From Cokeromyces recurvatus (lineage: Eukaryota > Mucoromycota > Mucoromycetes > Mucorales > Mucoraceae), in contig NW_026251399.1 of the NCBI RefSeq assembly GCF_025118155.1, positions 124,001 through 188,000 on the forward strand: a stretch of 64,000 nucleotides of DNA. The letters are read 5' to 3'. This document shows, in pieces, positions 26,148-39,121 of the stretch. The translations under genes and the position numbers were made by a program. The notes under the pieces were generated by a model. The model searched no databases, was not told where the DNA came from, and saw only the letters and a list, made by a program, of their open reading frames with translations. Position 1 is the first letter of the stretch. Every line of letters starts with the position of its first letter.

Positions 26148-29100
26148 ATGGAAGCAAGTTACCCATTTAATCAATCAAATTCAGCATCTATAAATTCCAC
26201 TAGTAAACCAAGAGATTTATTAGTTGATGACAATTCTTCACCGCCGCCACCACTACCACCTCGGCTTGTAAAGCAACCAACAACACCTCCAACATTATCG
26301 ACTATGCCACCTATAACAAACCCTAGTCAACCTACCTCATCTTCCTCATTAACTCCTTCTCATTCAACATCCAGGATATCAATGACAAATGAATTAATTC
26401 ATCGTAGAAAACAAAGTTCTGTTTCTGTAGTTGACCTTGTACCCGATTTACATGGTATAATTCCTAGTAAAGGATTATCCACTGAGTTAAATACACATGA
26501 TGCAGAGTTAACGAGACATACTATTGCAGACGCAGAAAAGAAATCAATACCACCTACAACTTTAAATATACCAGGTGCTTTTAATCCTTCTAATAATAAA
26601 ATACCAGACTGGTACCGAACTGGTTGGACTTCTCTATTAAAAAATACTGCCAAGAAATCCAATGATCCATTAAATATATTAGCTACTCATTATGATGAAT
26701 CCATAAATAACGACCCTCTAGATGATATACTTCCTTCTATCTTTTACGGTGAATGGTATCATAATGGCATAGCATTATTTACTACTGCAATTATTTCATT
26801 TTCACTAGCCAAGTTAAATGCCGGAATTGGAACTATTTTATTGCTTTGTTTATTTATTGGTAAAAAGAAACAAAATGTTTATAAATATATGTGTATATGC
26901 AAATGAATCTATTTTAAACGTTAATACTTATTTTATATATCCCTACAAAAAAAATTAAAAAATAAAGCAACCTACTATCGTACGAGTATGAGACGATTTC
27001 GACGTAATGCACGTGATGATATTCAAAGACAAGTATCTAAATTCAAAATGGAAGCAGATGAGGAATCAGTAGAATGGATGAATAGTTTCATGCAAAAGTT
27101 TTGGCTTATTTTCGAGCCAGTGCTAAGCGCTTTAGTAGTTGAGAATCTTGATAATTATATTGCTGATTACTTGCCCCCATTTTTAGATTCTATTCGTTTA
27201 TCCACTTTTACTCTTGGTACAAAACCATTTCGCATTGAAAGTGTCAAAACGTATTCAAACACCGATCCTGATGTAGTAGTCAGTATTGTTTAAAATAGGG
27301 GGACATGCGAAGGAATCAAAATCTAATCTTTTTTTTTTTTTTTTTTTTTTTTGCTAGTGCATGGATTGGAGAGTATCATTTATACCGAACGATTTGGATG
27401 ATCTGTCAAAAGAGGAATTAGATTATAAAATAAATCCAAGAGTTATTATGAATGCTCGAGTTGGTAAAGGACGTATTGGAGCAGGGTTTCCTGTTGTTGT
27501 AGAAGATATGGCATTCTCGGGTCATTTACGATTACAAATTAAATTTATGAGTCGTTTTCCCTTTGTGAAACTGGTAGAGTTAAGTTTCCTGGAAAAGCCT
27601 CAGTTTGATTATGTTTTGAAACCTCTTGGAACAGATAATTTTGGATTTGATGTGAATGTGATTCCTGGCCTTCAAAGCTTCATCCGAGATCAAGTACATA
27701 GTATTTTAGGACCATTGATGTATACTCCTAATGTCTTTACAGTGGATGTTGATAGATTCTTTGAGGGTGATTTTGATTTAAGTAATGTATATTATTTCGT
27801 ATAAATGAAATACATGTCATTGCTGACATTGACTGTTTTTTTTTATTAAATATATATATATATATATATAGATGCTGCTAATGGTGTGCTAGCTGTAACA
27901 GTATATTCCACAGACCGTATTAAGCATGTTGAGGATATCGTTGATGGAGCTCCTAATCCTTATATCCGCTTTTATTTGGATCATGGGCAAGAATTAGATC
28001 GAACAAGTGTTTGTCAAAATACTTTTACACCTACTTGGAATGAAACCCGATATTTAAAACTAAACAATTTAAATGCGCTTCTATCAATGGAATTAAAGAC
28101 TTCAAGGCCTGGTTTAAAAGATAGGCGTTTAGGTACTGCTAACTTTAATCTTTCGCAGTTAGATGGTGAAGCAGATGCAAAGCAAGAAGGGCTGTATGTG
28201 TTTTTTCTTTTTTTCGTATATTCTTATAATATTAACTTGACTTGATTTGCTTTAATAGAAATTTATTAGTTCTTCGTAATGGCAAACATGTTTCTGACTT
28301 GAGAGTAGATATTCGTTATTTACCTATTTCGAAACCTATTAAACGTGATGATGGTACTATCGAGCCTGCTGTGGAATCCAGTAAGTATTTACTTTAAACA
28401 AAGATTATACATATTTAATAACAACTTCTCTTTATTATAGATTCTGGTGTAGTTCGTTTAATGATACATGAATGTTGTGATTTGATATCAACTAATGATA
28501 CAATGAGTCCTTATATCCGTATTATTGTCAATGGCATAGAAAAGAAAAAAACCGTTACAATGAAGAAGAAATCAAACCCCAAATTTGAAGACTATTATGA
28601 AATGGTCGTTCTTGACAAGACTTCTTTATTCCTCCGTGTAGAAGCCAGAGATAGTGCTGATGATGATCATCTTTTAGGTGTCTTCACATCATATTTAACT
28701 GATATAATACGTCAACAAGAGCATAACAATAGTTGGTGGAATTTAACGAATGATGATAAGCAAGTCGGACAATTGCGTTTAAGTGCTCAATGGAAGCCTA
28801 TGATTATGAATGGCCTTTCTGAATATGTTAGTGGTCATGGCTATGATAGTAAGTAAAAAATATTATTATTATATAAGTGTACATGATTTATATTTTATAT
28901 ATTTATAGAACCGCCTATTGGTGTTATTCGTTTTACATTTTGGGAAGCTCGTGATCTTCGTAATGTTGAAATGGTTACAAATGGTAAGAGTGATCCTTAT
29001 ATTCGCGTGTTATCTGGATATCAAATTCGTGCACAAACTGAAGTTATTGATAATAACTTGAATCCTGAATGGGGAGAAACTGTATATGTTCCTGTACATT

Positions 29101-31374
29101 CGTTAAAAGAAGACTTTATTTTGGAAGCAATGGATTGGAATGCTAAAATGAGAGATAAAAGTTTAGGTATAACTAAATTTAAAGTTTCTGAAATTATACG
29201 ACAACAAGTTGGTAATCAAAGTGTTAATCCTGATGTTTGGTATGAATCAAAGAATATTAACTACGAAAGGTAAAGTTAAGAGCAAAATTAAGTAAAATGA
29301 TAAAAAAAAAAAAAAAAAAACTCATATTTGATTCGTATATTATATATTGAAAAAAGATGGGAGAGGCTTCACTCAATTGATAGACATAGTTCAAAGGGTG
29401 CACTTCATTATTCTGCCGAATTTTTCCCTGTAATGGCATTACCCCAACTTGAAGCGAGCTCAAATCCTAATGCCGATTCTAACGCTGATTTGAATCATAC
29501 AAACAATAATGTATCCTCTATCTCTACTCTACCTACTACTAATAATGAGTCTGAAATAAGATCTTTACCTCTTCGTGGGTTGCATGGTACATATATTCGA
29601 TATACGCCTGATGATTTGATTGATCTAGGGTCATACAATTCTGGCATTTTGAAGATCAGAATTTATGAAGTTCAACTCTCTTCACCTGCCTACTGCTATT
29701 GTCACGTGATTGTTGACTCACTGATGCCACTCTATAAAACCGCTAAACTACGTGGCGATAGCCTTCAGTTTGATGAATACGCTGATGCATTCATTAAAGA
29801 AGTGGATTTTTCACGTATTGCTATTGAAGTTAAACCTGCCCATTCGGATGAAAAGGACATTCGTAAATTAGGATATTGGATTGATTCAGGTTCGTCTATT
29901 ATTCGTCGTATCATGAAACATAGACGTCTTGGTCTTGATCCTTCAGATGATGAAGGAACATGGTTTAATTTGATGGGTACCGATGGTCCTGCAAGGATTC
30001 GTCTTGGTTTTTCTTATGATCCCATGGCAAACTTTGTATTAAACCCTGATGAGAGTCTAGACAGTAAGTTTCCCGCCTCTCACTTATTCTTTTTTTTTTT
30101 TTTTTTTTTTTTTTGAACACTATTGAATTTTTATATGATATTGATTAATTTTTCATATATGTATATATATAGATCAAGGTGTTTTGACAGTTAATCTAAT
30201 TAGTGCGCGAAATTTAATGGCAGCTGATAAAACAGGTACTAGTGATCCTTATGTTATTTTTACTGTTAATGGAGAAAGAGTCTATAAAAGTGAAACTATT
30301 CGAAAGACTTTGAATCCTAGATGGCAAAATGAGAGCTTTACGGTTCCTATTGTAAGTTTACGTATCCTCTTTTTTTTTTTTTTCTTTTTTTTTTCTACAA
30401 ATACATATATAGATATATTTATATATTTATCTTGTGATATGATTTTAGCAATCAAGAGTAACTGCAAGTATACGTATTGAAGTGTTTGATTGGAATCATG
30501 TTCAGGGACATCAACCTATTGGCTCAGGAGGTATTACACTTCGTGGTGATGGAGTTGAAAGCTTTAAAGCTCGTATGGTAGATATTCCTTTAGATGGTGT
30601 TGCTGGTGTCTCTGGCAGTGTACAAGTCAGATTTATATGGCATCCACAGCTTTTGGTAAATAAAAAGAATCAAACATCTGTCTTGAGTGCTACTCGTACC
30701 TATGTACATGATGATGTAAATCTAGAAGCTTCAGGTCCTCTTCCTCGAGCCTCTACAAGTTCACAATATAGTATGACACGTTCATCTAATGATAGTCTTC
30801 GTAATGTTATTCCTAATAGTAGGCAATCATTAGATACAGCACATCGTAATAGTTTGGATGATGCTATATCACTTGCACCTTCATCCATTGTAGATACACG
30901 AACACTCAGTGACGCCACAGGAAGAAAAGGTGTCATCATGATTACATTATTAGAAGCACGTGGATTACGTGGTGTAGATAAAAGTGGTACAAGTGATCCA
31001 TTTGTACGTATTAAAGTAGGAGGAATCTTAAAATATAAAACCAAGTATATACCCAAAACTTTAAACCCTGAATGGTAAAGAAGAAAAGAAAAGAAAAAGA
31101 AAATAGAGAGACAATACTTAACTTTTATATTATATTATCTAGGAATGAAACTTTTTCATGTAATGTAGGAAGTGAGCCAATCGTATTTGATTTCAAAGTA
31201 AAAGATCATAATAGAATCAAATCCGCTGTCGACTTGGGACAAAATAGGATAAATATTTGGGATCTTATTAAAGTCGATGTTCCTGGTGGAGAATTATTTG
31301 ATCACTGGCTTCCTCTTTACCCTATTGGAAGTGGTGAGCTTCGTGTAAATATTAAATATAAACCAACTATATAA
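26148..31374 (+). CDS. Tricalbin / extended-synaptotagmin-like protein with SMP and six C2 domains
   Basis: Eleven exons: 26148-26859, 26968-27278, 27358-27781, 27872-28193, 28259-28380, 28441-28848, 28909-29269, 29357-30063, 30173-30351, 30449-31074, 31143-31374; 1467 aa. The N-terminus is disordered and Pro/Ser-rich. It is followed by a hydrophobic hairpin (IALFTTAIISFSLAKLNAGI then TILLLCLFIG), the ER anchor of tricalbins. The SMP lipid-transfer domain (about 260-475) includes WMNSFMQKFWLIFEP and MDWRVSF. I count six C2-like units, at about 27.9, 28.45, 28.9, 29.6, 30.2 and 30.95 kb; the last two have DKTGTSDPYV and DKSGTSDPFV loops with Ca-binding Asp, while the fourth is divergent. Tricalbins tether cortical ER to the plasma membrane. 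The exon 2 donor (GTCAGT) is the least certain junction. Confidence 0.92.
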
Positions 31375-31782
31375 CGCCAATACTTTCCTTCTTCTTCTTC
31401 TCTCTCTCTCTCTGTCTGTCTGTCTGTCTTTTTATCTTTTTTCTTGCCGCAGAAAGTAAGCTTATATAAATATCTATAAATTTAGTCTGTTAACTATGTT
31501 TTATTTATTTTATTTTTATCTATTGCAGTATGTGTATTTCCTAACAAAGCATGTTTTATTAATGAAGAATTTTAATAGAATACAAGTTGCTAATCTTATT
31601 TTATTTTATTTTTTACTTTATTAAAGTAATATTTTATTGAGAGTTGTTTATTGTCAAGTAGTGCTGTTTTTTAAAAAATAAAAATAAAAAAAAAAAATCC
31701 TTTTTTTTTAAGCATAAAAGTGTTGAAAAAAAAAAAAGAGTATTTTATCTTGTTTATTTTCTAGTTTGCGATTTGAAAAACG
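31375..31782. other. Intergenic region
   Basis: CT- and TCTG-repeat (about 31391-31430) just after the tricalbin stop, then AT-rich sequence. No gene seen. Confidence 0.6.
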
Positions 31783-32981
31783 ATGACAAGCTTAAGTGAA
31801 TTGAAGCAACGATTATTTCATCCTCATTATGTGCTTCATTTTATATACGGCATTATTTATATTATTGTACGATTGAACTATTTGCTTAAAAATCAATTGA
31901 TCAATTTCGAAGTAAGTTAAATTTACTCAACACAATGTATTTGGATGATGTGATGAATGAAAAAAAAAAAACTAAAATAGTAAGTCTATTAGGAAACCGA
32001 ATCTAAGAGTTATATTTTACTATTGGGCGTTTGCACTTGGAAATGCTTCATGGCAGCCACTGCAGAAGAATTATCAGGTGTTATCATCTTGTACACTAAA
32101 TTCTTTACATTATGTAGTCTATTTTGGAAAATGGGTTTTTGGACTACTTTCTTTTATATCATTGGCTGGATTAGTAAATATAATTATTATCTTAAAAAAA
32201 AATAATGTTGATTATATTAAACTGAAATATATATGTAGTACTTTCCACTATTTTCCCTCAACCATGGTATAGAGGACCCACAAAGATTTATGAATTAAAT
32301 GAAGCTGCTTTTAGAGATAAAGTACTTAAATCAAATACTACAAAAAGTCCAAAGCCATCTAGTAAATCTACTGTTCCTGTAGAAGATATTAAGGGTCCAC
32401 GTATTACAGAGATTACTGAAGAAGAAGATAAAAAAGAAGAAGAAAAGACTGAAGATGAAGTTAAATATTGGATTGTTATGCTATACGCAAATTGGTCTGT
32501 ATCTTGTCTTAATTTTGAAGCTGTATTAGCTAAATTATCCATCCAATATGATGTACCTCATTTAAAATTCGGTAAAATTATGTAATCCAAAAATTATTAT
32601 GCTTTTTTTTTTTTCCTAATATAATTTTTATTGCTTCTGTTGCAAAAAGGTCAAATTGACGTTGATATATATCCTGACTTGGCAGAAGAATTTGGTGTCA
32701 GCAAGGATCCAGCATCATTCGATTTACCAACTTTAATTTTATTTCAAAATGGAAAAGAGCTTAGACGTTTGCCTGAACTTACAATAACAAAAGATGGTAA
32801 AAATAGTAAGGCAAATGCTGCAAAAGATACAATCACACGTCTAGGTTGGAGTAAACATCCTGTAAGTTATTATCAAATAATTATTATAATAGTAATGCTT
32901 ACTCTTATTTAATCAAAATAGTCTGCAGTTATAAAAACATTTCAACTAAAGAAGATTGCCAATGAAAAGCAAGCTAACTAG
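31783..32981 (+). CDS. TMX2-like thioredoxin-related transmembrane protein
   Basis: Five exons (31783-31911, 31993-32173, 32239-32571, 32650-32861, 32922-32981), 304 aa. The N-terminal third holds membrane segments (HYVLHFIYGIIYIIVRLNYLL; YILLLGVCTW; a third around FWTTFFYIIGWIILSTIF), then PQPWYRGPTKIYELN. A Lys/Glu-rich linker leads to a thioredoxin fold: YWIVMLYANWSVSC, then LKFGQIDVDIYPDLAEEFGVS, then LPTLILFQNGKELRRLP. As in animal TMX2 the redox motif is SxxC rather than CxxC (WSVSC here, WSNDC there), so classical disulfide exchange is unlikely. Membership is inferred from domain order and these phrases; TMX2 resides in the ER and its contact sites. Confidence 0.85.
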
Positions 32982-34092
32982 ACTTTTGTTTTTTATATAT
33001 AAATATATACAATCTGGCTAATAAATAATGTCGAGTTATTGTCTATTCTAATAATAATAGTAATAGTAATAAGGAAAAGCTGAGGAAGATTGTCCACTCA
33101 AGTTGTTTTTGTTTTGAAATTTAGAATGAGTATTGACCTTGCGAAAAGCTTTTAGAGCGGAGGGTAGTTTGGTTAATAACGGATAACCGAAAGTCTTTAG
33201 ATAAACAATAAAATGCTTACTAGTGTTAGGTTGACTAGCCAATTGTAGATATATCTGTCAAAAAGCTTTTATTACTCGATTTTTCACTAATTTGTAAATA
33301 AATAAATAAAAAAGACAAAGCAATCATATATCTTATTAGTATATTCAAGTAGTATCTTAGCCAAGTCAAGTAGAATCTGCTCAATACTTGAATCTATAAA
33401 CGTTACTATTTCTGCCTATGACAACAACAAAAAATCGATATTATTTATCAGCAATATTGTATATAAATAAGTATTTGTCTTAAATAAAAATAAGTTAGTT
33501 TTTAATATTAATTATAATTTGTAAGCCCTTTTTTTTTTTTAAAGTCCCTTGCATTGATTAATAAGCTATTTCAGAAAAAAAGAATTCAACAGAAAAAAAA
33601 ATTTTTTTTATTATATCAAATCATTTGTCAAGCTTTTTTTTTTATTGATATGCAAATTATCTTCAGGCACAAGTAAAAAAAAAAGGGAAAAGAAAGAGAA
33701 AGAAAGAAAGAAAGAAAGAAAGAAACGAAGGGTCCTATTTTATAATATCATGTATTTAGCTTTTATTTTATATAATTGAAGAAATAGTTGCTTTATTGCT
33801 TATGATGGATAATGCGTATTTATGTGTTGTAAGCATATTATTATACCGTCTACTATATTATATAATTTGTTTGTTAGAAAAATGAACTAATCGGTAAAAT
33901 ATAAGTTTCAAAAAATATGTTTAGAACATTGAAAACTTCATAATAGTTAGTTAAGTTTTTTTATTGGTTATTTATTTTAAGATCAGATTATTTTGACATT
34001 AATATAAATAGAAGAAGGGAGTCTACTACCCCTATCTAATTCTCTAGTTTTTTTTTTATACATATACTTCATTGTTTAAATTTAATTTAGTA
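32982..34092. other. Intergenic region with OYE promoter
   Basis: 1.1 kb, AT-rich; GAAA repeat at about 33699-33725; TATAAATA at 34003-34010 for the next gene. A 64-codon frame on minus (33048-33242) ends in a poly-Tyr simple repeat and is not accepted. Confidence 0.55.
34003..34010 (+). promoter_or_regulatory. TATA box of OYE gene
   Basis: TATAAATA, 83 bp upstream of the ATG at 34093, followed by a C/T-rich leader (CTACCCCTATCTAATTCTC), typical of strongly expressed fungal genes. Confidence 0.55.
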
Positions 34093-35187
34093 ATGTCATC
34101 CAATTCTGCTCTTTTCACTCCTATGAAGCTCGGTAAGCATGAGCTTAAGCATCGTATTGCTCTTGTTCCTTTGACACGTTTCCGTGCTGATGAGAATGCT
34201 GTTCCTACTGATCTTATGGCTGAATATTATGAACAACGTGCCACTGATGGTGGTCTCTTGCTTACAGAAGCTTGTTTCATCACTTTTAAGGCAGGTTCTT
34301 ATCCTCGTGCCCCTGGTATCTATACAAAGGAACAAATTGCTGGTTGGAAGAAAGTGACAGACAGAGTTCATGCTAAAGGAGGTGTTATCTTCCTTCAACT
34401 CTGGCATATTGGTCGTGCTGCTATGTCAGCTCATATTGGTGAACAACCTGTCTCTGCTTCTGATATTCCTATCTCAGGTGTTAACCTCTTAGGTCTTCCT
34501 CAAGAAAAGCCTCGTGCCCTTACTATTCCCGAAATCAAATCTCTTATTCAAGATTACCGTCAAGCTGCTTTAAATGCAATGGAAGCTGGTTTTGATGGTG
34601 TTGAAATTCATTCTGCTAACGGTTATCTTCTTGATCAATTCATCAACACCTCTAGTAATAAGCGTACTGATATGTATGGTGGTAGTATTGAAAATAGATG
34701 TAGATTACCTCTTGAAGTAGTAGATGCAGTTGTAGAGACTATTGGTGCTGAACGTACTGCTATTCGTTTCTCTCCCTGGTCTGGTTTCCAAGATATGGAA
34801 GATGCTACCCCTTATGAGACCTGGGGTTATCTTGTCAAGTCACTTCAAGAAAAGCACAGTAACTTGGCTTTCCTTGATTTTATTGAACCTCGTGCTGATT
34901 TCACTGCTGACAGTTATGATAATAAGAGTGATACCCTTGATCCTTTCCGTAAAGCATGGAAGGGTCCTTTCATCTCTGCTGGTGGTTATACTTATAATAC
35001 TCAAGCTGCCTTTGATACAGCTGAAAAGACTGGTAACATGATTGGCTTTGGTCGTCTCTTTATTTCTAATCCTGATCTTGTTGAACGTCTTCGTCATGGA
35101 TGGCCTTTGAACAAATATGATCGTAGCACTTTCTATACACATGATGCTAAAGGTTATACTGATTATCCTTTTTATAAGAAGGATTAA
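34093..35187 (+). CDS. Old Yellow Enzyme-type flavin oxidoreductase
   Basis: Intronless, 364 aa, TIM-barrel FMN enzyme that uses NAD(P)H to reduce activated alkenes. Motifs: LFTPMKLGKHELKHRIALVPLTRFRAD at the N-terminus (FMN binding), LQLWHIGRAA (about 101), and the active-site stretch EIHSANGYLLDQF with His173, Asn176 and Tyr178, matching His/Asn/Tyr of yeast OYE1. TDMYGGSIENR (about 192) and IGFGRLFISNPDL near the C-terminus bind the FMN phosphate. Length is normal for the family. The ATG at 34093 is the first in frame. A TATA box, CT-rich leader and biased codons (GGT, CGT, GAA, CTT) suggest high or inducible expression. The physiological substrate cannot be told from sequence. Confidence 0.94.
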   Translation: MSSNSALFTPMKLGKHELKHRIALVPLTRFRADENAVPTDLMAEYYEQRATDGGLLLTEACFITFKAGSYPRAPGIYTKEQIAGWKKVTDRVHAKGGVIFLQLWHIGRAAMSAHIGEQPVSASDIPISGVNLLGLPQEKPRALTIPEIKSLIQDYRQAALNAMEAGFDGVEIHSANGYLLDQFINTSSNKRTDMYGGSIENRCRLPLEVVDAVVETIGAERTAIRFSPWSGFQDMEDATPYETWGYLVKSLQEKHSNLAFLDFIEPRADFTADSYDNKSDTLDPFRKAWKGPFISAGGYTYNTQAAFDTAEKTGNMIGFGRLFISNPDLVERLRHGWPLNKYDRSTFYTHDAKGYTDYPFYKKD

Positions 35188-35779
35188 TTTTTTTTTCTCC
35201 TTTTTGTAACTGTTTATTCGTTTAGATTCTTTTATATAATAGATATATTCATGTACATATATAATCATTTAATAATTTCATCTTAATTTGTAAAAATAAA
35301 AGACTATATAACAAAATCTTTTTTTTTTTTTGAGTTTTATGAATTTATGTAGTTTGAAATTTATGCATTTCAAAACTAATTTTACGTAATCAGTCAATTA
35401 TTAACATTTGAAACCAGCAGTTAAAACTTCCTTCAAGATATATACATATATCAAATAGTGTCTGTTTTGTAAATAAAAAGGAACGGTGTTTATTTTTTAC
35501 TCTTTTATTCGTAAAGAACACAGAAACAAGTAATGATAGATTACCTTTTTTCTTTATGGAAAGAAACCCTGTGTAATAAATACATAAAATTCAGTGAATT
35601 AAAAGTAATACTATCTAATGTGCTAGTAAATGATTTAAGGATCCGAATATGTGACTTATACTATGACTAATTGGCCCATTATCCTTTACAAAAAAAAAAA
35701 AAAAAAAAAAATGCAAATGTTTACTGCAAATACGTAAACATATTCTATTTTTCTTTTCTTTTCTATTTGTTTTTTGTTC

Positions 35780-35814
<35 letters not shown>

Positions 35815-35890
35815 CACGTCTAATAATTTATTTATTTATTATTCTCACTACAAAAAGAGCAACATCAACAATTTAGTGTAATATAATATT
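35188..35890. other. Intergenic region
   Basis: AT-rich; A(20) run at about 35691-35710 and an ATT repeat at about 35784-35814. No gene seen. Confidence 0.6.
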
Positions 35891-36945
35891 ATGCAAACAA
35901 TGTCAACTGATACAACTATGAAGGCCGTTTATATTAAAGAACAAGGAGGTATTGATAACATGATATATGGTGATGTTCCTATTCCTAAGGTAGAAGATGA
36001 TTCTATTCTTGTAAAGAATCGTTTTTCAGGTGTCAATTACATTGATACCTACCAAAGAAGTGGTCTTTATCCTGTAACTCTCCCATTTACACTTGGACGT
36101 GAAGGGTAAGATAGTAATATATATATATATATATATATATTAGCTCCTCATTCATTCAAATGCTTAATAGTGCTGGTGATGTCGTTCAAGTAGGTAAAAA
36201 CGTTAAAGATTTTAAGGTTGGAGATAGAGTAGTTTACTTGGGAGACTCTGCTTATGCAGAATACACAAATGTACCTTCTGCTGCTGCTCAAAAGTTAAAA
36301 GAGAACATGAGCTATGAAGCAGCAGCCGCTGTTGGTATTCAAGCATTAACTGCCTGGACAATGGTTCGTGACGGATATGCTGTAAAGAAAGGTGATATTA
36401 TTTTAGTTCATGCTGCTGCTGGTGGTGTAGGTCTTTTATTATGTCAAATGCTTCATCATCTTGGTGCCACCGTCATTGGTACAGTGAGTAACGATCAAAA
36501 GGCCAAACTTGCTAAAGAAAATGGAGCAGATTATACAATTGTATATACACGTGAAAATGTAGTGGATCGTGTCAATGAGATTACAAACGGTTTGGGTTGT
36601 CATGCCGTTTTAGATGGAGTTGGAAAGGCAACATTTGAAGATTCCATTGCATGTACACGTCGTTTGGGTACCTTGATTTCATTTGGCAACGCCTCAGGTG
36701 CAGTCCCTCCTATCTCTATTACATGTTTAACTCCAAAGAATTTAAAGTTAATGAGGCCTCAGTTGTTTGCTTATCTTGTTGACCCTGTAGAGAGAGAAAA
36801 ATGGTGGAATGAAGTTTTTGATTTGTTTCATAAGAAGATTATCCGTCTACAAATTTATAAAATTTATGAATTAAAAGATGCTAAACAAGCACATACTGAT
36901 ATTGAAAGTAGAAAAACGACTGGTAAACTTTTAATTAGCATGTAA
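35891..36945 (+). CDS. Quinone oxidoreductase (zeta-crystallin-like MDR family)
   Basis: Two exons (35891-36105 and 36171-36945), 329 aa. Medium-chain dehydrogenase/reductase without structural zinc ligands, the class that reduces quinones with NADPH. The N-terminal GroES-like domain has NRFSGVNYIDTYQRSGLYP and LPFTLGREGAGDVVQVG, the latter spanning the intron; this join fixes the splice site at 36171. The nucleotide-binding domain has ILVHAAAGGVGLLLCQMLHHLGA (AxxGGVG motif). The C-terminus VFDLFHKKIIRLQIYKIYELKDAKQAHTDIESRKTTGKLLI in outline is the usual QOR ending. An in-frame second ATG (codon 4) and third (codon 10, MKAVYI) exist; the third fits the usual QOR N-terminus, so the true start may be slightly downstream. 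The intron contains a TA repeat. Confidence 0.92.
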
Positions 36946-38545
36946 TAGCTTATGATATAAAATAAAGAAAGAAAGAAACAATTTATATCTTTTGATGAAA
37001 TATGACTACTGGACTTGTACAATTAATTAATAATAATAAGGCTTTCTTTATTGTGGTTATATTATAGATTTACATATCTATTGTATATGTATATTTATTA
37101 AAATAGTTTGTTAAATTTGTTTAAGCTAACTCAAACTGTAGAAAGGAAATATAAATTTCAAGAAAGAATAGTGAATATGAACAGTATTAAAAGAAAGACA
37201 CAATTACCGAATAATAAAGCTTATGGTTATTTTATAGTTCAATACAAGCTTACTTGTGAGGTTTATAGTATTAGGCCTTAACACAAAAGGCATATAAAAA
37301 ATTGTTACTCATATCTTTTTTTTTTCCTTTTCTGAAATTGTTTTATTATTTAAAAAAATAAATAAATAAATAAATGGTCATAACAACAACATTGCTTTTT
37401 ATATCTATCGCTTTTTTTTTTTACCCCTTATTTTTCTGTTTTATTTACGGCGCCGACATTGACAATTGGAGATAAAGTCAAATTCAAAAGAAAAAAAAAA
37501 TACCTTCTTTCAGCAAGTCTGCGGCACTGTACAAGATTTTTTTTTTGGTAGATAATTAGCATAAAAGTCAATGCTTTAGTACACTTTTTTTTTGCTACGT
37601 TTCTTTTGTTCAAAAAAAAAAAAAAAAAAAACTCAGATATGCGCAGAATTTATTTTAATAGAATTTGTGCCATGTTAAAATAGCATTACCTTATTTAAAA
37701 GGCTCGATTCTATTATAAAAGAAAGGCTTTTTTTTTGCCAATGCTTCATTTATTTTTATTACTATTGGTATAAAAACAACTTTATCTACTTCTACTCCCG
37801 ATTTCTGTTAATCTACTTTAATATAATAAAGTAGAAAATAAAGCACTTGATGGTATTGAGCAATAAGAATGATATTAAAGTTTATTACTTTGTTTAGCTA
37901 CTTTCTATTTATATACCGATCTATTTTCTGTAAATGGACAACAGAATCATGTAGGAAGAAAAAAAATTATATTTTTACCTCCCAAAATATATTGAGAGAA
38001 ATTACTTGTTATTTGTGTTTGTTTACGATGGAGACAGTAGAAAGGTTACGATTTTACTAGCTTGTATAGATTTTTTACAACAATTTCTATTGGCTCAATT
38101 TATTAAAGGAAATTCTTATACATCTATAATTCGTTTAATTGTAGGAGCAGGAAGGGAGTACATTATTGGTGAATAATGGTCCCTATTTCCAAATATACAA
38201 TATGTTTATTATTAATAACCATATATATATTTTGGGGGGATGTAGGGTAATTTGGGCTTTAGCTACTGTATTTCAAAGCATTCCCTTCTCTCTTTCATAA
38301 TAAATAAGAAGACAAGCTACTATAACTTACTTCTTGAATGTTATACAATGAAAAGATGGATAAATTAAAGGCAGCAGGGTTATACATAATTAGTGCACAA
38401 CATTTTGAATACTTGTTTTATTTTTATAAATCAGCTAATTTGACTTGTGTAGCCTTATATAAAATACTTACTATTCACTATTTTTTTTTTTTTTTTTGAT
38501 TTTCCTTCTTCCTTTCTTCTTCTTATTCCTTACTTATTTATTAAA
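36946..38545. other. 1.6 kb intergenic region
   Basis: AT-rich with several A or T runs (for example about 37611-37630). Short open frames are homopolymer-driven and not accepted. A TATATAAAA box lies at 38456-38464. Confidence 0.55.
38456..38464 (+). promoter_or_regulatory. TATA box of KNH1-like gene
   Basis: TATATAAAA 82 bp upstream of the ATG at 38546, followed by a T run and C/T-rich leader. Confidence 0.5.
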
Positions 38546-39121
38546 ATGATCATTTCAACAAGAAGCTTATTTTTGCTTGCAATTTTATCTTTTGTTTTTA
38601 TTCAAACTACTTTTGCAAGTGTCTTTTCTCAACTTCAATTTATTAAAATCTCATCACCAAAGAGTGGACAAGATATTACTGCTGGTGAAAAAGTTGTGAT
38701 TAAATATGTCATGCAACCCCTTATTAAAGGTAAATACAACTATAGAAATAAATGTTACTATTGTATTAAAATATATACGTTTTTTTTAAAGATAATGTCG
38801 CTGCTGGTAAAGCTTTAAAGTTGAGTATTAATTTTCATAAAAGATCTGGAAATAAAAAGCAAGAAAAAATTAGAACCGTTTTTAGTTCATGGTAAAATCT
38901 ATCTTCGTTTATTTGTGTAGTATCTTTATTTCTCATTATCATTTTTGTATAGTCCCATTGCTGCTAAAGAAGATAAATATGTTACTTATTCAAAGAAATG
39001 GACTGTCCCTAAGAACACCACACCAGGGTCTTATGCTTTTGATTTCCAAGAATTAGTGCAACTTCGTCGTGGTCAAATGGTTGCTATTGAAACTGTCAAA
39101 GTTAATGTTGTTGATGATTAA
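38546..39121 (+). CDS. Secreted protein with KRE9/KNH1-like (GPI-wall-protein-type) domain
   Basis: Three exons (38546-38729, 38792-38891, 38953-39121), 150 aa. It has a clear signal peptide (MIISTRSLFLLAILSFVFIQ, cleavage probably after TTFA). The mature protein starts with a beta-rich segment ISSPKSGQDITAGEKVVIKY, which matches the start of fungal KNH1/Ser-Thr-rich GPI-protein domains (sxPxxGxxxxAGxxxxIxW/Y). It continues to WTVPKNTTPGSYAFDF and ends in VETVKVNVVDD-like strands (AIETVKVNVVDD). There is a single Cys after the second intron, and no GPI signal or Ser/Thr tail, so the product is likely soluble and secreted. Function is unknown; a role in the cell wall is inferred from the domain only. 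Confidence 0.78.

Noticed and set aside
33048..33242. 64-codon minus frame ending in poly-Tyr
   Set aside because: The C-terminus is an ATA/ATT microsatellite and no exon partners were found; it could be a relic but evidence is too thin.
37428..38060. Short frames in the gap before the KNH1-like gene
   Set aside because: Built on homopolymers (poly-Lys, poly-Phe) without start context or homology.
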